A program made the position numbers and the translations under genes. 64,000 nucleotides of DNA from Branchiostoma floridae (taxonomy: Eukaryota > Chordata > Leptocardii > Amphioxiformes > Branchiostomatidae), in assembly GCF_000003815.2 (NCBI RefSeq), contig NC_049988.1, forward strand, positions 2,690,340 through 2,754,339, in the 5' to 3' direction. The notes beneath the pieces are model-generated. The model saw nothing but the letters and a program-made list of their open reading frames with translations, was not told where the DNA came from and did no database searches. Shown in pieces: positions 23,303-34,697 of this stretch. Within the stretch, counting starts at the first letter, position 1; each line of letters opens with the position of its first letter.

Positions 23303-23441
23303 CGAAGTCATCCGCGTCCATGAGGTCCAGGTCTTCGCTGCGTGAGCTGTTCAGGGAGTATCCGGTCATCGATGATCCGCCACTCTCTCTGCCAGACACA
23401 CTGTCACTGTTGTACTCCTCAGCATCCATGTCCACATCCAT
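23303..23441 (-). CDS. Candidate exon: acidic Ser-rich segment
   Basis: A 139-nt segment between CCTATAG and GTAAGG. The frame reads MDVDMDAEEYNSDSVSG, then SLNSSRSEDLDLMDADDFG, with no stop, starting in phase 0 and ending in phase 1. The composition (Asp/Glu/Ser) fits an intrinsically disordered regulatory region. It sits in the same minus-strand gene between the two related exons at 26.2 and 22.5 kb, with compatible phases. Family unknown. Confidence 0.55.
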
Positions 23442-23603
23442 CTATAGGCACACACCACAGAACAGTAGACAAACATTATCAAACATCCAATTTTTTTGTT
23501 TACAGATTGCATAGGTTTTGTTACTTACATGACATGTACATTCTCTACAGTGTCTTGTACAGACTCCAGAAAGAATAGTGAAACGATGTAATGCTAGATA
23601 TAT

Positions 23604-24748
23604 AGTTCACCTTTATATGTGGGGTATCATTATCACTCATTCTCATTGAAATGTCGAAAATGGCATTTTTTGGTCGAAAAACAAATCAGCTTTATTTTCA
23701 GTGAAAACTATTTGGTTGTTTAGGAAAATTCCTCTTTTAGCCATAGCCAAAAAATAGCAACTTATTATTTTCGGTCCCATTGGTAATGCATTACAGGACA
23801 GGTAACAAACATTACCGGTAACGTTTGTTACCCTGTTTTCTTCGAAAGGACATACCTTATTGATACCTTATTGATATCATTTGGGTATGAGTGGATGTCC
23901 CTAGGGATATTTGAAAAGTGGGCAGCTTTTTTACACCAGGTCAAATAGATTTAGCTTAGATTATAAACATCAAACAATGGTAACGTTTGTTACAGTCATT
24001 TCTGTACAACATTTTGTTAAGCAAGGTGGGATACAAATGACAGTCAACAACCCTTTCTTGTTTCTTTAATGTAAAGCCAGAAAAATTGTATAGCGTCAGA
24101 AAAACGGTAATTTCTTGTCTTTTACGTGGATAATATAATCATGGCAACCATCATAATTGTTACAGAATCTGGAGACACCTGGCATAAACCGCCTCACACA
24201 GCCTCCAAGATCACTGATAGTAGCGATCTGACATGATCACCCAGGACCTTGGTAGCTGCTTTCATCTGCCGAACAATCATTCTGGAAACTGAATTGTTAC
24301 ATTTTTGGCTACTATTAGAATTATTCGTTTCTTCTCAGGCAACAGCCATTTTTTAGGGTGTGAACTCCCACCTGTGGCTATAATAATCTTCTAAGCCATC
24401 AACCAATACGCATATACGTTTCATCTGTTGTAAAACATTACAGGGGATGTGGAAAATGAAGGAACCAGTGATGACATTGTCTATAATTTGCTCCATATCA
24501 AGGCGTAAGGTAAGGCGACAGCATTTCGACATTTAAATGAGAACGAGCCATATCAGTAATGTACCTAAAACAGGATATTTAGGGATATCATGTTGATGGA
24601 CAGTGGACAGTGGTTTCAAATTGCATTTTTTTCATTATAATGCAGTTTGAGACCTCTGTCCATCAACTTGATATCCAGAAATACCCTCAGGCTGGTGTTA
24701 AATACAACAGATAAAGGTTACCCTACCAATAATGGTGAATTAGTGTTA
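23604..24748. mobile_element. Possible family D element (larger copy)
   Basis: GTTCACCTTTATATGTGGGG at the left resembles the family D end. The right end (about 24580-24748) has TTTAGGGATATCATGTTGATGG, its hairpin partner CCATCAACTTGATATCC, and GGTTACCC...GGTGAATTAGTG. TCTCATTGAAATGTCGAAA (about 23640) is inverted at about 24520. No transposase frame is visible. Confidence 0.4.
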
Positions 24749-25125
24749 TAAATGGTAACACTAATGAAGTAAAACAAACAAACAAAAATCAATCGCAGAA
24801 GTTATGGGACTAGTTAAGGACATCAAACTGAACCCACTGGACAGAACCACTTGAAGCGTGGTGTGAAGAGTAGCCAAATTATATCATAAAAATTGAAATA
24901 TCAAAATGTAAACACATATTATAAAACATAAACTGTAAACATGTCATCACAAATATAAATCATACAGCATTAAAGGCTACAGTGGTTGTGGTAGTCCAAT
25001 GTGTGCAGCCTCGCCAGGTGAACTACTGTGAAATCAAGCCTTGTATGTCCAACCGATCGCTACTGTACTACGGAAATATTTAAACTGTGAATTGAAAAGC
25101 CAAACAAAAACCCCCTTTTCCCTTA

Positions 25126-26101
25126 GGCCATACCAATTTAATCTGTTGGTTCTCGGATTTTTTCATGAAAAATATGAAGCGACAGGGCGAAAAAAAAAAA
25201 AAAAAAAAATGCTGACAGGAAAGCCAGAACTGGGGGGCCGTCTTGTCATACTGAGAAACAAAACAGAGACACTACACTACTGCAACATATATTGCTATTT
25301 TCAAACACTATGATCTTGTTTCCACCTATTTTAGAAGATTACTGATTTCTTTAACAGAATGGCAAATGTCAGTATGGTTATCAAATAATGAATATGATAC
25401 GTAGAATTCTGCTTTGTCTATTAAAATTGGAAAGAAAACAGTGAAATTGCAGTATTCATTTTTTTTGTTTTTTATTCATGAACTTGAAACTGTGCCTGGC
25501 AATAATTCCCAGCTGTTCTACTTACAAGAATGTTCATCTTCTTGAAATACAAACAAAAATGGCAATACTGTAGCTGAAACCAGCTGGGACAAGTTCCAAT
25601 TTGTGCCCTCGATGCTTGTTGTCAATCTTGTATACAGTTGCGCAAAGTTTTCTTCTTCTTGGTTGATCTCAACGAACTGGTCCAGAAGTTTGTTCTCACC
25701 CTTGAAAACTCTGCATACCACAAATAGTGGCTTTTTCGGTTCCACAGACATATCTCCTCCTACTGATGTACTCTCTACTCTATTTTACTAACTCTAACTC
25801 TACTCTATCTACTAAATCCACCGTCAGAACTTGTCTTTTTCAGCTAAGGCGCCATTTTCTCCATTTTCTCATATTAAACAGAAAATGTTTTTTGATTGGC
25901 TAATATACGTCACATGACCAACTAACTGCTAGCGACATCTAGCGACATTTTATAAAACTGCAGCCTTCAGGGGTTTTTTTTCAGTTTCATTTTTGGCAAC
26001 ACGTCTGGGACGGAGACAGAGGCTAAAATGAATTTTTTTTTTCATTTTGCGATTTTTTGAAGCGGCGATTCCGAGAACCAACTAATAAAATTGGTGTGGC
26101 C
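25126..26101 (-). mobile_element. 976-bp Harbinger-like element carrying a coding exon
   Basis: The ends are GGCCATACCAATTTAATCTG and, inverted, TTGGTTCTCGGA...TTTTATTAGTTGG..., flanked by TTA on both sides (25123-25125 and 26102-26104). The intron sequence at 22440-22500 is the same duplicated sequence without the element, so the insertion is directly visible. Its ends match the shorter family B MITEs, making this the likely larger relative. It encodes one exon on the minus strand. Confidence 0.75.
25526..25751 (-). CDS. Transposon-internal first exon, unknown protein
   Basis: ATG at 25751 opens a 75-codon frame that ends at GTAAGT (exon end 25526, phase 1). It reads MSVEPKKPLFVVCRVF at the start and ends VFQEDEHS, with an acidic middle (EINQEEENFAQLY). 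The frame lies wholly inside the 976-bp element, so it is probably the first exon of the element's own gene, with the rest deleted. It is not recognised as a known transposase domain. A captured host exon is the alternative. Confidence 0.4.
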
Positions 26102-26137
26102 TTATCACAAAATTAGATAATTAGATGTGGAGCTTAC

Positions 26138-26253
26138 CTGATTGGACAACAATCTGTTGGTGAAAGCGGAAAGGATTGCATTCATCTCAGCTACTACACC
26201 GATGTGGTCCTGGTTAGCAGAGGTACTGGGGCTGGACGGGGCGGGGTTGTTCC
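26138..26253 (-). CDS. Candidate exon d (duplicated exon, full copy)
   Basis: A 116-nt segment between CCTAG and GTAAGC, reading NNPAPSSPSTSANQDHIG, then VVAEMNAILSAFTNRLLSNQ. The second half is a predicted amphipathic helix. The phase (2-nt start, phase 0 end) fits after the exon at 28366-28443, which ends in phase 1. A shorter duplicate is at 22518-22591. Confidence 0.55.
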
Positions 26254-27234
26254 CTAGGTACAACAACAGAAATACTGGGTATCACTTCCCAACCAACAAA
26301 CAGTTGGATAGTTTGTGGAAACAAAAATTGTGATAAAAACACAGTGAATGTGAAAAAGTAAGTCATGAGCATGTCATGAGTACAATGCTTAAAACTAATT
26401 CCAACACTAATTATAAGGTGTATACACAGTTCAAATTTTTAACTGCCACTGTTGCCTTCTTATGGATCGCATGGATTGAAGGATCAAGGAGCAACCGTAT
26501 TCAGCTGTAGCCGATGATACTGCATTTGGCATTTGGCTTTGCTTTCAACGGAAGTAATGTTGAGGAGTATGAAAACAGTGCTCATGTTTGGATAGTAAAG
26601 CCACCCTCATCTAGGAGCGACGACTGTACTTAAGAAGTACAATTAGCCTGCTAGTCTCTACCAGACTCCACATCGCTGGAAAAACCGTAGAAATAGACTG
26701 GAGTAAGCCGGCCAGAGAAATACAGCTGGCTGAGGGGAACAGTGTGCAACCTACAGCGACCCGGAGTCTGGTGGAGACTAATAGCCTGCGAAGACGTCAG
26801 ACCAGCCGAGATTCTAGGACATGTAAAGGACTGCACACGTCTCGTTCGCAGGCATGACACTTCTGGGTTTATAAGGACTGTAATTTCCAGGGATGTGTAA
26901 GTCAGTTTCCATCATGGAAATGAGGCTTTTCGTGCAGTGTAATTTATTTAAAATCAGTTTGACATTGAAAGGTAAGTGTCGTCATTCATTTTAGTTTACT
27001 TTGTTCAACTGTACTGTGATATGTATCACTAAAAGTTTTGGCAAGCCTAAAAAAAATTACAAGAAAAAAAAGATAATGTCTACCTGCAGACCCTTACTAT
27101 TGTCACGATTGAAACAGGAAACACAACATCTTTTTTTTTAGTTCTAAGCTTGAAAACGTAAGACATTTTGATTGGAGTAATCACACTGTTCTCTGAGCCA
27201 TTGTTTTCATGATATCAAAAGCTAAATCATATTA

Positions 27235-27948
27235 CAGGGCTCAAAATACCACCTGCATATGCATGTTAGTGCAGGTAAAATTGGAGCTGTGCAGGTATTT
27301 CTGATGTCTACCTGCACCAAACCTGCACTGGTCCATGTACTAGGTTTTATACATAAATAACATATGGTGTAGGTGCATTTGGATTGTTATTAGCTGCATT
27401 GATTGTTAGGCCTTGGGAAAAAATGTTGTGTTTCCTGTATCAGTCCTGAAAAAATTAGGGTCGGTAGGTAGGGATTATCTTTTTTTTTCTTGTATTTTTT
27501 TAGGCTGGCTAAAACTCTAGTGATACATATGACAATACAGTGAACAAAGTAAACTGAAATGCATGATGACACTTGTCTTTCAATGTCAAACTTTAATTTT
27601 GTGCATGATAGATACAGTTATCCTTCATTAGATGGGACAAGCAGTGTTTTTACTTCAATAGGAAGCAGGCTGAATTAAACTTCTAACTGGAAGCTATGTG
27701 ACTCCACTGCCCACCCAAAAAAAAGTCTAGGGTCGGCAGGTTTTTCTAGGGTAGGTAGGGAAACAGGAAACACAACATTTTTTTCCTAGGCCTTACCACC
27801 TATTAAGTATAAACTAATGGTTCCTGAACAATTTCAGTATGATCCATACTTCCTAGATTCAGGTGCAGGTAAAATTTGTCTGGTGCAGGTAATTTTCAAT
27901 GCCACCTGCACCAGTGCAGGTATGCAGAAAAAAGTATTTCGAGCCCTG
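27235..27948. mobile_element. MITE family A, copy with nested insertion
   Basis: CAGGGCTCAAAATACC at the left and GTATTTCGAGCCCTG at the right. The sequence is closely similar to 12516-12843, but interrupted at 27409-27792 by another element. Its right end directly abuts the TTA of the next family B MITE. Confidence 0.8.
27409..27792. mobile_element. MITE family C nested in family A
   Basis: A 384-bp insert flanked by TTA (27406-27408 and 27793-27795). The inverted ends are GGCCTTGGGAAAAAATGTTG and its near-complement, reaching the GTTTCCTGT phrase. At the matching point of the 12.5-kb copy there is a single TTA (CTGTTACCACC), which is the empty site. Related ends appear at 23266-23300 and 29088-29370. 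Confidence 0.85.
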
Positions 27949-27951
27949 TTA

Positions 27952-28307
27952 GGCCACACCAATTTAATTTCTTGGTTCACGGATTTTTTCATAAAAAATA
28001 TGGAGCGAGAGGGCGAAATAAAAATAAAAATAGTAAAATGGTTGGGGTAAAGGTAACGGCTAATCCAAAACATTGAGAAAAAAAAGTTTTCAGCTTGAAA
28101 AAAGTACAAAAACACTATTATTGTACAGTAACAGCACCTGTACCCACACTTTAAGGAGCTTATGATACAAAGGCCAATTTGCTACACCAAAACGTTGGTG
28201 AATGGTTTCATTAATGGTAAAAATTTGCTGATTGGTAATTTTTTTTTTTTTTTCCAAGAAATAGGAGCGAGCGAATCTGTGAACCAAGAAATTAAATTGG
28301 TGTGGCC
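27952..28307. mobile_element. MITE family B, copy 2
   Basis: A 356-bp element flanked by TTA (27949-27951 and 28308-28310), with ends GGCCACACCAATTTAATTTC and the inverted partner. It is highly similar along its length to the copy at 19937-20298, suggesting recent activity of the family. Confidence 0.8.
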
Positions 28308-28365
28308 TTAATAGCAACAAGAAAACTTATTCTGGACATATTACAGTTTGTTCTTGATTTCATAC

Positions 28366-28443
28366 CTTGCCACGGTGTTGTCACTGGAAGGTCCAGGACC
28401 TGCGACTTGTCAGCTGGAGAGTGCTGGAGGGAATCGGACAGAT
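28366..28443 (-). CDS. Candidate exon b
   Basis: A 78-nt segment between ATCAAG and GTATGA, reading LSDSLQHSPADKSQVLDL then PVTTPWQ, with a split codon at each end (2-nt start, phase 1 end). It can join upstream to the exon ending at 28773 (phase 1) and downstream to the exon at 26138-26253. Confidence 0.45.
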
Positions 28444-28772
28444 CTTGATTAATATATTAGATAACTATCATGCAGGTGAGGTGAGGCACACAACACACAC
28501 ACCAATTAGACAGTGTTCTTGTCAGGATTTTTTTTACAGCATAATGCCACAGGTTCACCAATTTTCAATGAGAAACTGCTTTACAATGTTGCCTGGCACA
28601 AACATTTTCTACAGCAAACACAACTGTTACAGGCAAATGTTCACATTGTTGTGAAATGAAATGTCCTGGTGGTAAAGCATCTAGAAATCATACACACAAA
28701 CACACACAAAGTTAAGCTAAAGCTCCAGTCACATATACTGTGCGATGTACATGTACCTGCAATAACAGATAC

Positions 28773-28889
28773 CAAAATAATGCAAGAAAACATTGTCTCC
28801 ATCTGAACGGGACTTGAAATATGCTTGTTCCAATGGACGATTTGTCCCTTCCGTCCAAAAGATCTTAACATGAATTTCCAAGATTAGTC
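28773..28889 (-). CDS. Candidate exon upstream of exon b
   Basis: The open minus-strand frame reads LILEIHVKIFWTEGTNRPLE then QAYFKSRSDGDNVFLHYF, and can end at GTATCTG in phase 1. The acceptor is uncertain (TACCCAG at 28889 is used here). The aromatic and charged mix looks like a folded domain, but I do not recognise it. An alternative donor, CAG before GTACATG, lies slightly downstream. Confidence 0.4.
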
Positions 28890-29087
28890 CTGGGTACCTC
28901 GCAAGTGTCACTTCTACAAGTACAATTATTAGGCTACAACACAATATATTTGCTCATTTGGGTACTTTATCGTCATGTCGACTGTCCCTACAGAAGGAAA
29001 AAAATTCTTGTTTTTTTTCTGAAATCAGGCGAAAATTAATGCGCGCGCTGATGTCATCCATAAAATGTACTTGCTGTGGCCTGACCT

Positions 29088-29370
29088 AGAAAATCCTGCC
29101 AGCCCAAAACTTTTTTTTAGGTGGGCAGTTTCCAGTTAGACCCATAATGTTACATAAAGGGTAAATGTAGCATAATCCACTGATCTGATATGTAACCATT
29201 ATGTGCAAAGTTGAAGTTTTACAATGAAAACTGAGAACTGTCCTCATTTCAGTTTCAAACTGTATTGTATCACTTAGAGTTTGGGGCCAAAGTCTACAAA
29301 AAGAAAAGAATCTCCACCTACCGACCCTATTTTGTAGGACTAAAACAGGAAACGTTACAACATTTTTTCT
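29088..29370. mobile_element. MITE family C relic, inverted relative to 27.4 kb
   Basis: Contains GGCCTGACCTAG, CCTGCCAGCCC, a T-run with GTGGGCAG and CCAGTTAGA, and ends in AAACAGGAAACGTTACAAC then TCTAGGCC. These are the complementary phrases of family C in the same order. Confidence 0.55.
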
Positions 29371-29382
29371 AGGCCTTCGGAA

Positions 29383-29480
29383 TTTGGTTTGGTTTGGTTT
29401 GGTTTATTTAGATCTCCATTAGTGAAATACACGTCTAGTCTTCCTGGAGTCCACGTTAAAACAATACAAAAATAATAGCA
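29383..29480 (-). mobile_element. LINE 3' end with (AAACC)n tail
   Basis: TTTGGTTTGGTTTGGTTTGG followed by TTTATTTAGATCTCCATTAG and GTCTTCCTGGAGTCC. Read on the minus strand, this is a 3' UTR ending in an AAACC microsatellite, as LINE tails often do. No coding sequence is attached. Confidence 0.45.
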
Positions 29481-30540
29481 ACAGAAATATACAAATAATA
29501 CAAAATTTTAACTTTGAATCAACAGAAAGCAAACATATGGTGAACTGAAAATCAGTGATTTACATACGTGAAGTAAAATGAAATAAATCAACTTAGTTCT
29601 TAATGTATAACAACAAAATGTCCAATTGAATTAACAGAAACTTGGTAATATCAACTCAAACGGAGTGGAAGAGGTCGGAGGTCAAGCAAAATCATAGTAA
29701 ATCAAATACAGTTTGAACTGAAGTTGAAACAAAAAGTATTTGACAGCATATAAATTAATCATATAGCAAAAATAATAATAATAGTCAATTGATACATCAT
29801 GGATAAAACAGAACATAATTGGAACCAAGAGATGAGTTTCATTTTTACCACCATGAACTGAGTGGCTGGTTTTTGTCTTGGAATTAGTAAAACAAATTCA
29901 AAACATTATATGTCAATGAAAGTTAGACACCCAGGTAATAAGCAGTTACTCAAGCTGGATATGATTTTGGAAACAGCCAGACATTTCAGATGGCATCCAC
30001 CATCTTTTGTCAGTGACAAAAACTGCTTTTTGGCGTATCAAATGATTATACTGTGATATATCAACAGAAATGTTGAGGCTATCGGGACTTTCGGTAACAT
30101 ATCTAACTCCAAATCAAGGTTAGCCCTGTCTGCAAAGCTTGTAGCAATATTATTGTAACAAATATATGCAGTAAAACTAAAAGAATATAACTAGAATATC
30201 AAACTATACATGATGTCATAATCTGCCAAAGTCAAAGTAAAAAAGTGAAATAAAGAATCTATTGTTCAATATACCATTCTATAGATTACATCAATGTGTT
30301 CAACCTTCCTGACCACTTAGATTTCATAATGAAGCCTTGTAGTTAACTTTTTAAATAAATTTGTGAGTTTTTTTTTCATAATCATTCAGTTTGCATTATT
30401 CCTACTAGTCCTAGAGAATGTTATCCATATACTTAGTAATCAGTTCAACATGGCCTAAAGTTGGAAACCATGATGGTAAATCACTCCACTGATCTGAAGT
30501 AAAGTTGAAGCATTCATATTCAGGAATATATAAAAAATAG
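29481..30540. other. Probable intron, no exon recognised
   Basis: Very AT-rich sequence inside the putative minus-strand gene. An exon joining phase 0 (30974) to phase 1 or 2 near 28.9 kb should lie in this interval, but I could not identify it. Confidence 0.35.
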
Positions 30541-30649
30541 AAGTTTATTTGAAAGTTCGTGCCCGAGGGCTAATTGCAAGTACATGGTATAAACATAGTG
30601 ACAATGGACAGTCATAAACAATATTCTAATCTAATACTAGTGTTGGCTA

Positions 30650-30860
30650 TTTCTAAACAGGTTGGGTTTGACTTCTTTTTTGGAAGCAGAGGGAGACGAA
30701 AAGCCCAACATTCTTTAAAATTTGTGGGTTCTGCGATTTTAAGAGAAAAGTCACTTTCTGTTCATCTGTCAATGTGGGGAAGTTGGGATTAAAGTCTTTG
30801 TGACTTCTCCAAACAGAGTGATTCTTTCGGTTTTGTTGAATGAACATTTGGAAATGAAGA
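30650..30860 (-). mobile_element. LINE C-terminal fragment in an intron
   Basis: The minus frame reads NPNFPTLTDEQK then VTFLLKSQNPQILKNVGLF, matching TIFLLKSQNQLIIKEVGLF at 17.3 kb. The upstream Cys/His motif is missing, so this is a short relic. Confidence 0.6.
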
Positions 30861-30973
30861 CTGTGTTTCGTCTCCCATTGCTTTAGATGTACAATATTTA
30901 CACATTCTTTCACACACTGGTAATATATGACAGTACTAGATAACAACAGACATAGAAATCCATAACTACTTAC

Positions 30974-31042
30974 GCGTTTGTAGGGGTGTGCTTTCCTACG
31001 CGTCTTCGGCAATCTCTGCATGAGCCATTTGCCGGTTTTCAC
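30974..31042 (-). CDS. Candidate exon 2, basic
   Basis: A 69-nt segment between TTTTCACAG and GTAAGT, exactly 23 codons in phase 0: VKTGKWLMQRL then PKTRRKAHPYKR. It joins in frame to the candidate first exon at 31473-31517. The Lys/Arg-rich end could bind nucleic acid or act as a localisation signal. Confidence 0.5.
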
Positions 31043-31472
31043 CTGTGAAAAGATTATAAACTTGATTTCTCTCCGCTTGTCGAACATAAACAAAACCGTA
31101 CGAAATATTGGAATAAGAAGGTCCGACAAAACGCCCCAAAAAACAGCGGGCGCCTAGCCTCTGCTTGGAGAGTAACTATATCTTATACAAGTCTCCCAGC
31201 ACAGGTAGCCCTCAGCGCCACCCTAGACAGTTTTAAATCACAAATATAGCTCCCCTCCCATTCCTTCCTCCCCGTTTCAATACTGTTTTCTTCCACGCTT
31301 CGCAGTAGACCTTATACAGGTAGCATAATCTTCAACAAGTTGAAGGCGGCTGCCTTAATACCAAGAAGAAGAAGAACCCCCCTCCCCTCCCTTTCCAAAT
31401 TTCTTCCAAGCGTTGACAACCATTCATCGGCCTTCACGGACACGACAATCCTAATAAATATTGTCACGTTAC

Positions 31473-31517
31473 CTTTCTCCACGACGATTCACTGTCAAAA
31501 CTGTAGTGAAACTTCAT
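31473..31517 (-). CDS. Candidate first coding exon
   Basis: ATG at 31517, 15 codons (MKFHYSFDSESSWRK), then GTAACG in phase 0. It lies at the edge of a less AT-rich stretch (about 31140-31640) that is plausible promoter or 5' UTR sequence. Joined to the next exon it gives a continuous frame. The family is not recognised. Confidence 0.45.
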
Positions 31518-31599
31518 TCTGGCCGTCGAAACGCGAAAGCAGGCAGCTAAAGTCTGCTAACTGCAACTGTGTGACTGTGCCTCAACTCTGACGGTTGAA

Positions 31600-33440
31600 G
31601 AATGGCGGTTGGGACCGTTAGAGATATTTCCCGACACGCAATTGTACTGTCGCCGGCCAGTGATTGGTCCATCTAGAAGCCTCGTTTCCCAGGCTTTCTG
31701 GGGATATTATCATTTGCAAGTTTATCGTATTCTCTACTAGAAGCTATCTAAATGGTGGGATATTTCTGATTAAGATAATGCCCTGGCTATGGACTGACAC
31801 TCATGGCCATTTTTAGCACTTATATTTGCCGAATTCTACTTTCTAAAGCTCCTTTAGGTTGGCCTGGTTGAGGCTAAGTTTTTTTGCAGCTGTCAGTCCT
31901 GTCTGAGGGTCTGCATGGAGGGTTCTGACAATGATTTACGCTGAATTCAGAAGAACCCCCAACGTATTACGCTAAATCAAGGAAGGCAGTTATGCTAAAT
32001 TTGGACGCCTCGCTACGACTTACGTAGATGAGATGGTTTAAAATTTCCCTAAGAGGTAGGGGAAATAGAAATACGCTGCCTACTCCTTACGGAAAAGAGC
32101 ATGCAGACCCTCTCCTGTCGATCTATCACAATTATCTGTTCAACCAATGAGAGGGGGCCAATTAGCAGTTCGACCAATAAGAGGTGTTTGCAAGAACAAG
32201 AACAGGATCGAACTCGTGATGACGTCATGTTCTATGTTGAGATATGCTGTTACCTCTCCAGTCTTATTCTGTACGTGAAAGCTTGAAGAGTTCATGTACG
32301 AGTGTAATCAGGTTTGGATGTCAAAGGGCAAAGGACAACACCCGGTGTCGTTCCAATTCCAAGCCTTTACGTGCAAGTTGATAAGTTTATAGGAAATATT
32401 AGTTCGCGTTGAGCTACGTCAAGGTTGACACTAGTGGCAACAAGTCGGCGAAGTAAGCTAACCCATAGATTCAAGTTAAGAGAAAGGAAACGATAATAGA
32501 AGGGGAGGCGGTTTATGTATAAAGCAAGGTGCGTCTCTTATCAAATCATTTACCAACCAATTCGCCAAGTTATCATCGGAATCTGGATAAAACAAGTATT
32601 GCTGTAATTTCAGCACCATGGAGAGGAACCACAGTTTATTGCTTCATTGGGCAATAAAACGTGGCAAATCGGCATTGCAGCATAAACTTCATTGCTCCGT
32701 GTTTTACAGACAGTTACAGCCCGTAAGATCAAATAATGCAATAAATTACCAATACAGATGATGTTCGATGTGGTTAACAGTGATAAAACATTAACAGTGA
32801 TACAGTATAAAAATCAAAAAAAGATTACAACTTGCTAGCTGCCATGCTAGACAGAGATGCATGGTCGGACATTGTTAATGGCAGCTCATATGAGGATGAA
32901 CTGAACTGAACAGTATAAAACATTTCAAAATCAGAAGCAGTATCAAAATTATTCAAGTCAATGCTACTATCACCAATATAACAGTTCAGTTTTCATACTG
33001 ACAAGGAGTCTAGCCAGGGTAGGTTTCACTCTTGTTGTGTATCATTTGGTACTAGAGCTTCATTCTGGAACTGTACCATAAAAATCAAGTTGGTACATGT
33101 CCAAAATATTTGATCATGAAGTACTGGTACATGATTACTTTCTCAGGGGAGTGAAAGAGGCCATTTGCATCAGAGCTCAACAACCTTCCCTCAACTGAGA
33201 TGAAGGCCGATACCGACTGCCAAGCACCTTAAAGTAACCCTTTGCTGATGTCACACTTCCGTTCCGGATATGTGACTAAGGCTTTGGGTCATCTCAACTT
33301 GAGAAGGATCAGAGAACTCATCGAAAGCTTGTTGGTATAGCGTACCATTGCCAAAACAGTTGTATCTTTGTCAAATATTTTTGAAAATAAACTCTTAAAA
33401 GCGTTTCCAGTTAACTTTACCCGTCACAATCTACATAATT
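31600..33440. other. No gene recognised
   Basis: Probably the intergenic region upstream of the minus-strand gene. Includes CCAAT-type phrases near 32144 and 32172 (CAACCAATGAG, CGACCAATAAG). Nothing else is called. Confidence 0.35.
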
Positions 33441-33441
33441 A

Positions 33442-33838
33442 CAGTCAAACCTGTCTATAGCGGCCACTCAAGGGACTGGAGAAATATGGCCACTATAGAC
33501 AGGTCTCTAACGGTAAATTCACCGACAAAGACTTGCACTTTAATGCGCGATATGCTCAAGGCATGCATTGTAACCTTCCGCTACCGCCAAAATAACTATG
33601 TCAGGAACTCCAAATCCTCGCTTACTACAATTTCAAACTCGGTGCAGGGTGACAAAAGGCTGCATTATGGTTGTGTTTCTGTATCAACAGGACCGGAAAT
33701 CGTGTGGCCGTGGCCACGTTGGACAGGCGGCCGCCAAGCCTATTTTTTAATAATTACGAATCCAAGGGACCGACAAAAAGTGGCCACTATGGCCAGGTGG
33801 CTGCTGTGCAAAGGTGGCCGCTAATACAGGTTTGACTG
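33442..33838. mobile_element. MITE family F, intact
   Basis: A 397-bp element with inverted ends CAGTCAAACCTG and CAGGTTTGACTG, flanked by TA. Each end is followed by GCGGCCAC-like phrases. A related, inverted, worn copy is at 16326. Confidence 0.75.
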
Positions 33839-34299
33839 TATCTATTCAGCCCATACTTAAATAAAAAATAAAAAAAAGTATTCCTTCGGAAACATGCGGA
33901 GCTTAGTCATTGAGAGAGCGTCCCATTTCGTGGTAAACATACCCGGCTGCCAATTATTATTATTACTCATTACAGAACCAAGTTTTGACTCTGAGTCAAC
34001 AGGTGTTTCGGTGAACTTTCTGTCACCTTCCTTAAGGTAACGTTCATTCTAACTGGTTCATGATACGTTTGGGACGGTGTTTTCAAGAAGTAGATGTGGC
34101 AAAGTTTATGTTTGTAATATAGATTTTTGGACATACATTGCAAACACCGCATCAATTATCTGTGCATATGTGTAGTAATGAGTACTGAGTACATATACTT
34201 CACATTGTCACGTCAGTAGCAACTCATATACATAGCCATGCGTTGAATTGCGGTACAGACAATAATTTACATACTAGTAGTTAAAGTCATCAATCAGAG

Positions 34300-34660
34300 C
34301 AATATTAAGAATAAAGTGTTGACCAAACGTGCCATATACGGGACAGCGCTGTTTCTATATCGTTCTGTTCTACAATGAACCAAGTCCAAGTTGTTAGAGG
34401 AGCGGGTCTGTCTGTCACAAATACTCTGTCCGGTGGCAGGAGATGACGGTACTGGTTGGAAGTTAGACGAGACTTAGCGAACTTCAGTGTCAGGTTCTCA
34501 CGCCTCTGGTGAAGAGAGGGTAGGCCGAGCTGTGAGCAGGCTTCAGCATAGCTTGTGTAGTTAGCTCCCAGGATTATCCTCACTGCTTTGAGCTGGTTTG
34601 TTGTACAAGGATGTGGTTGATCATTTATTTTTGTGACCGCATCTGTGAGCAGCGACACCT
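34300..34660 (-). mobile_element. LINE post-RT fragment
   Basis: The minus frame reads QLKAVRIILGANYTSYAEAC, then LGLPSLHQRRENLTLKFAKS and YRHLLPPDR. This is the segment that follows the reverse transcriptase in many animal LINEs (a repeated IILG...YTSY...RRE..L.KFA pattern). Open for over 110 codons but with no catalytic domain. Confidence 0.7.
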
Positions 34661-34697
34661 ACGCTTCAGTGTAATGTCAACCAGTCAGAGTTGCTCT

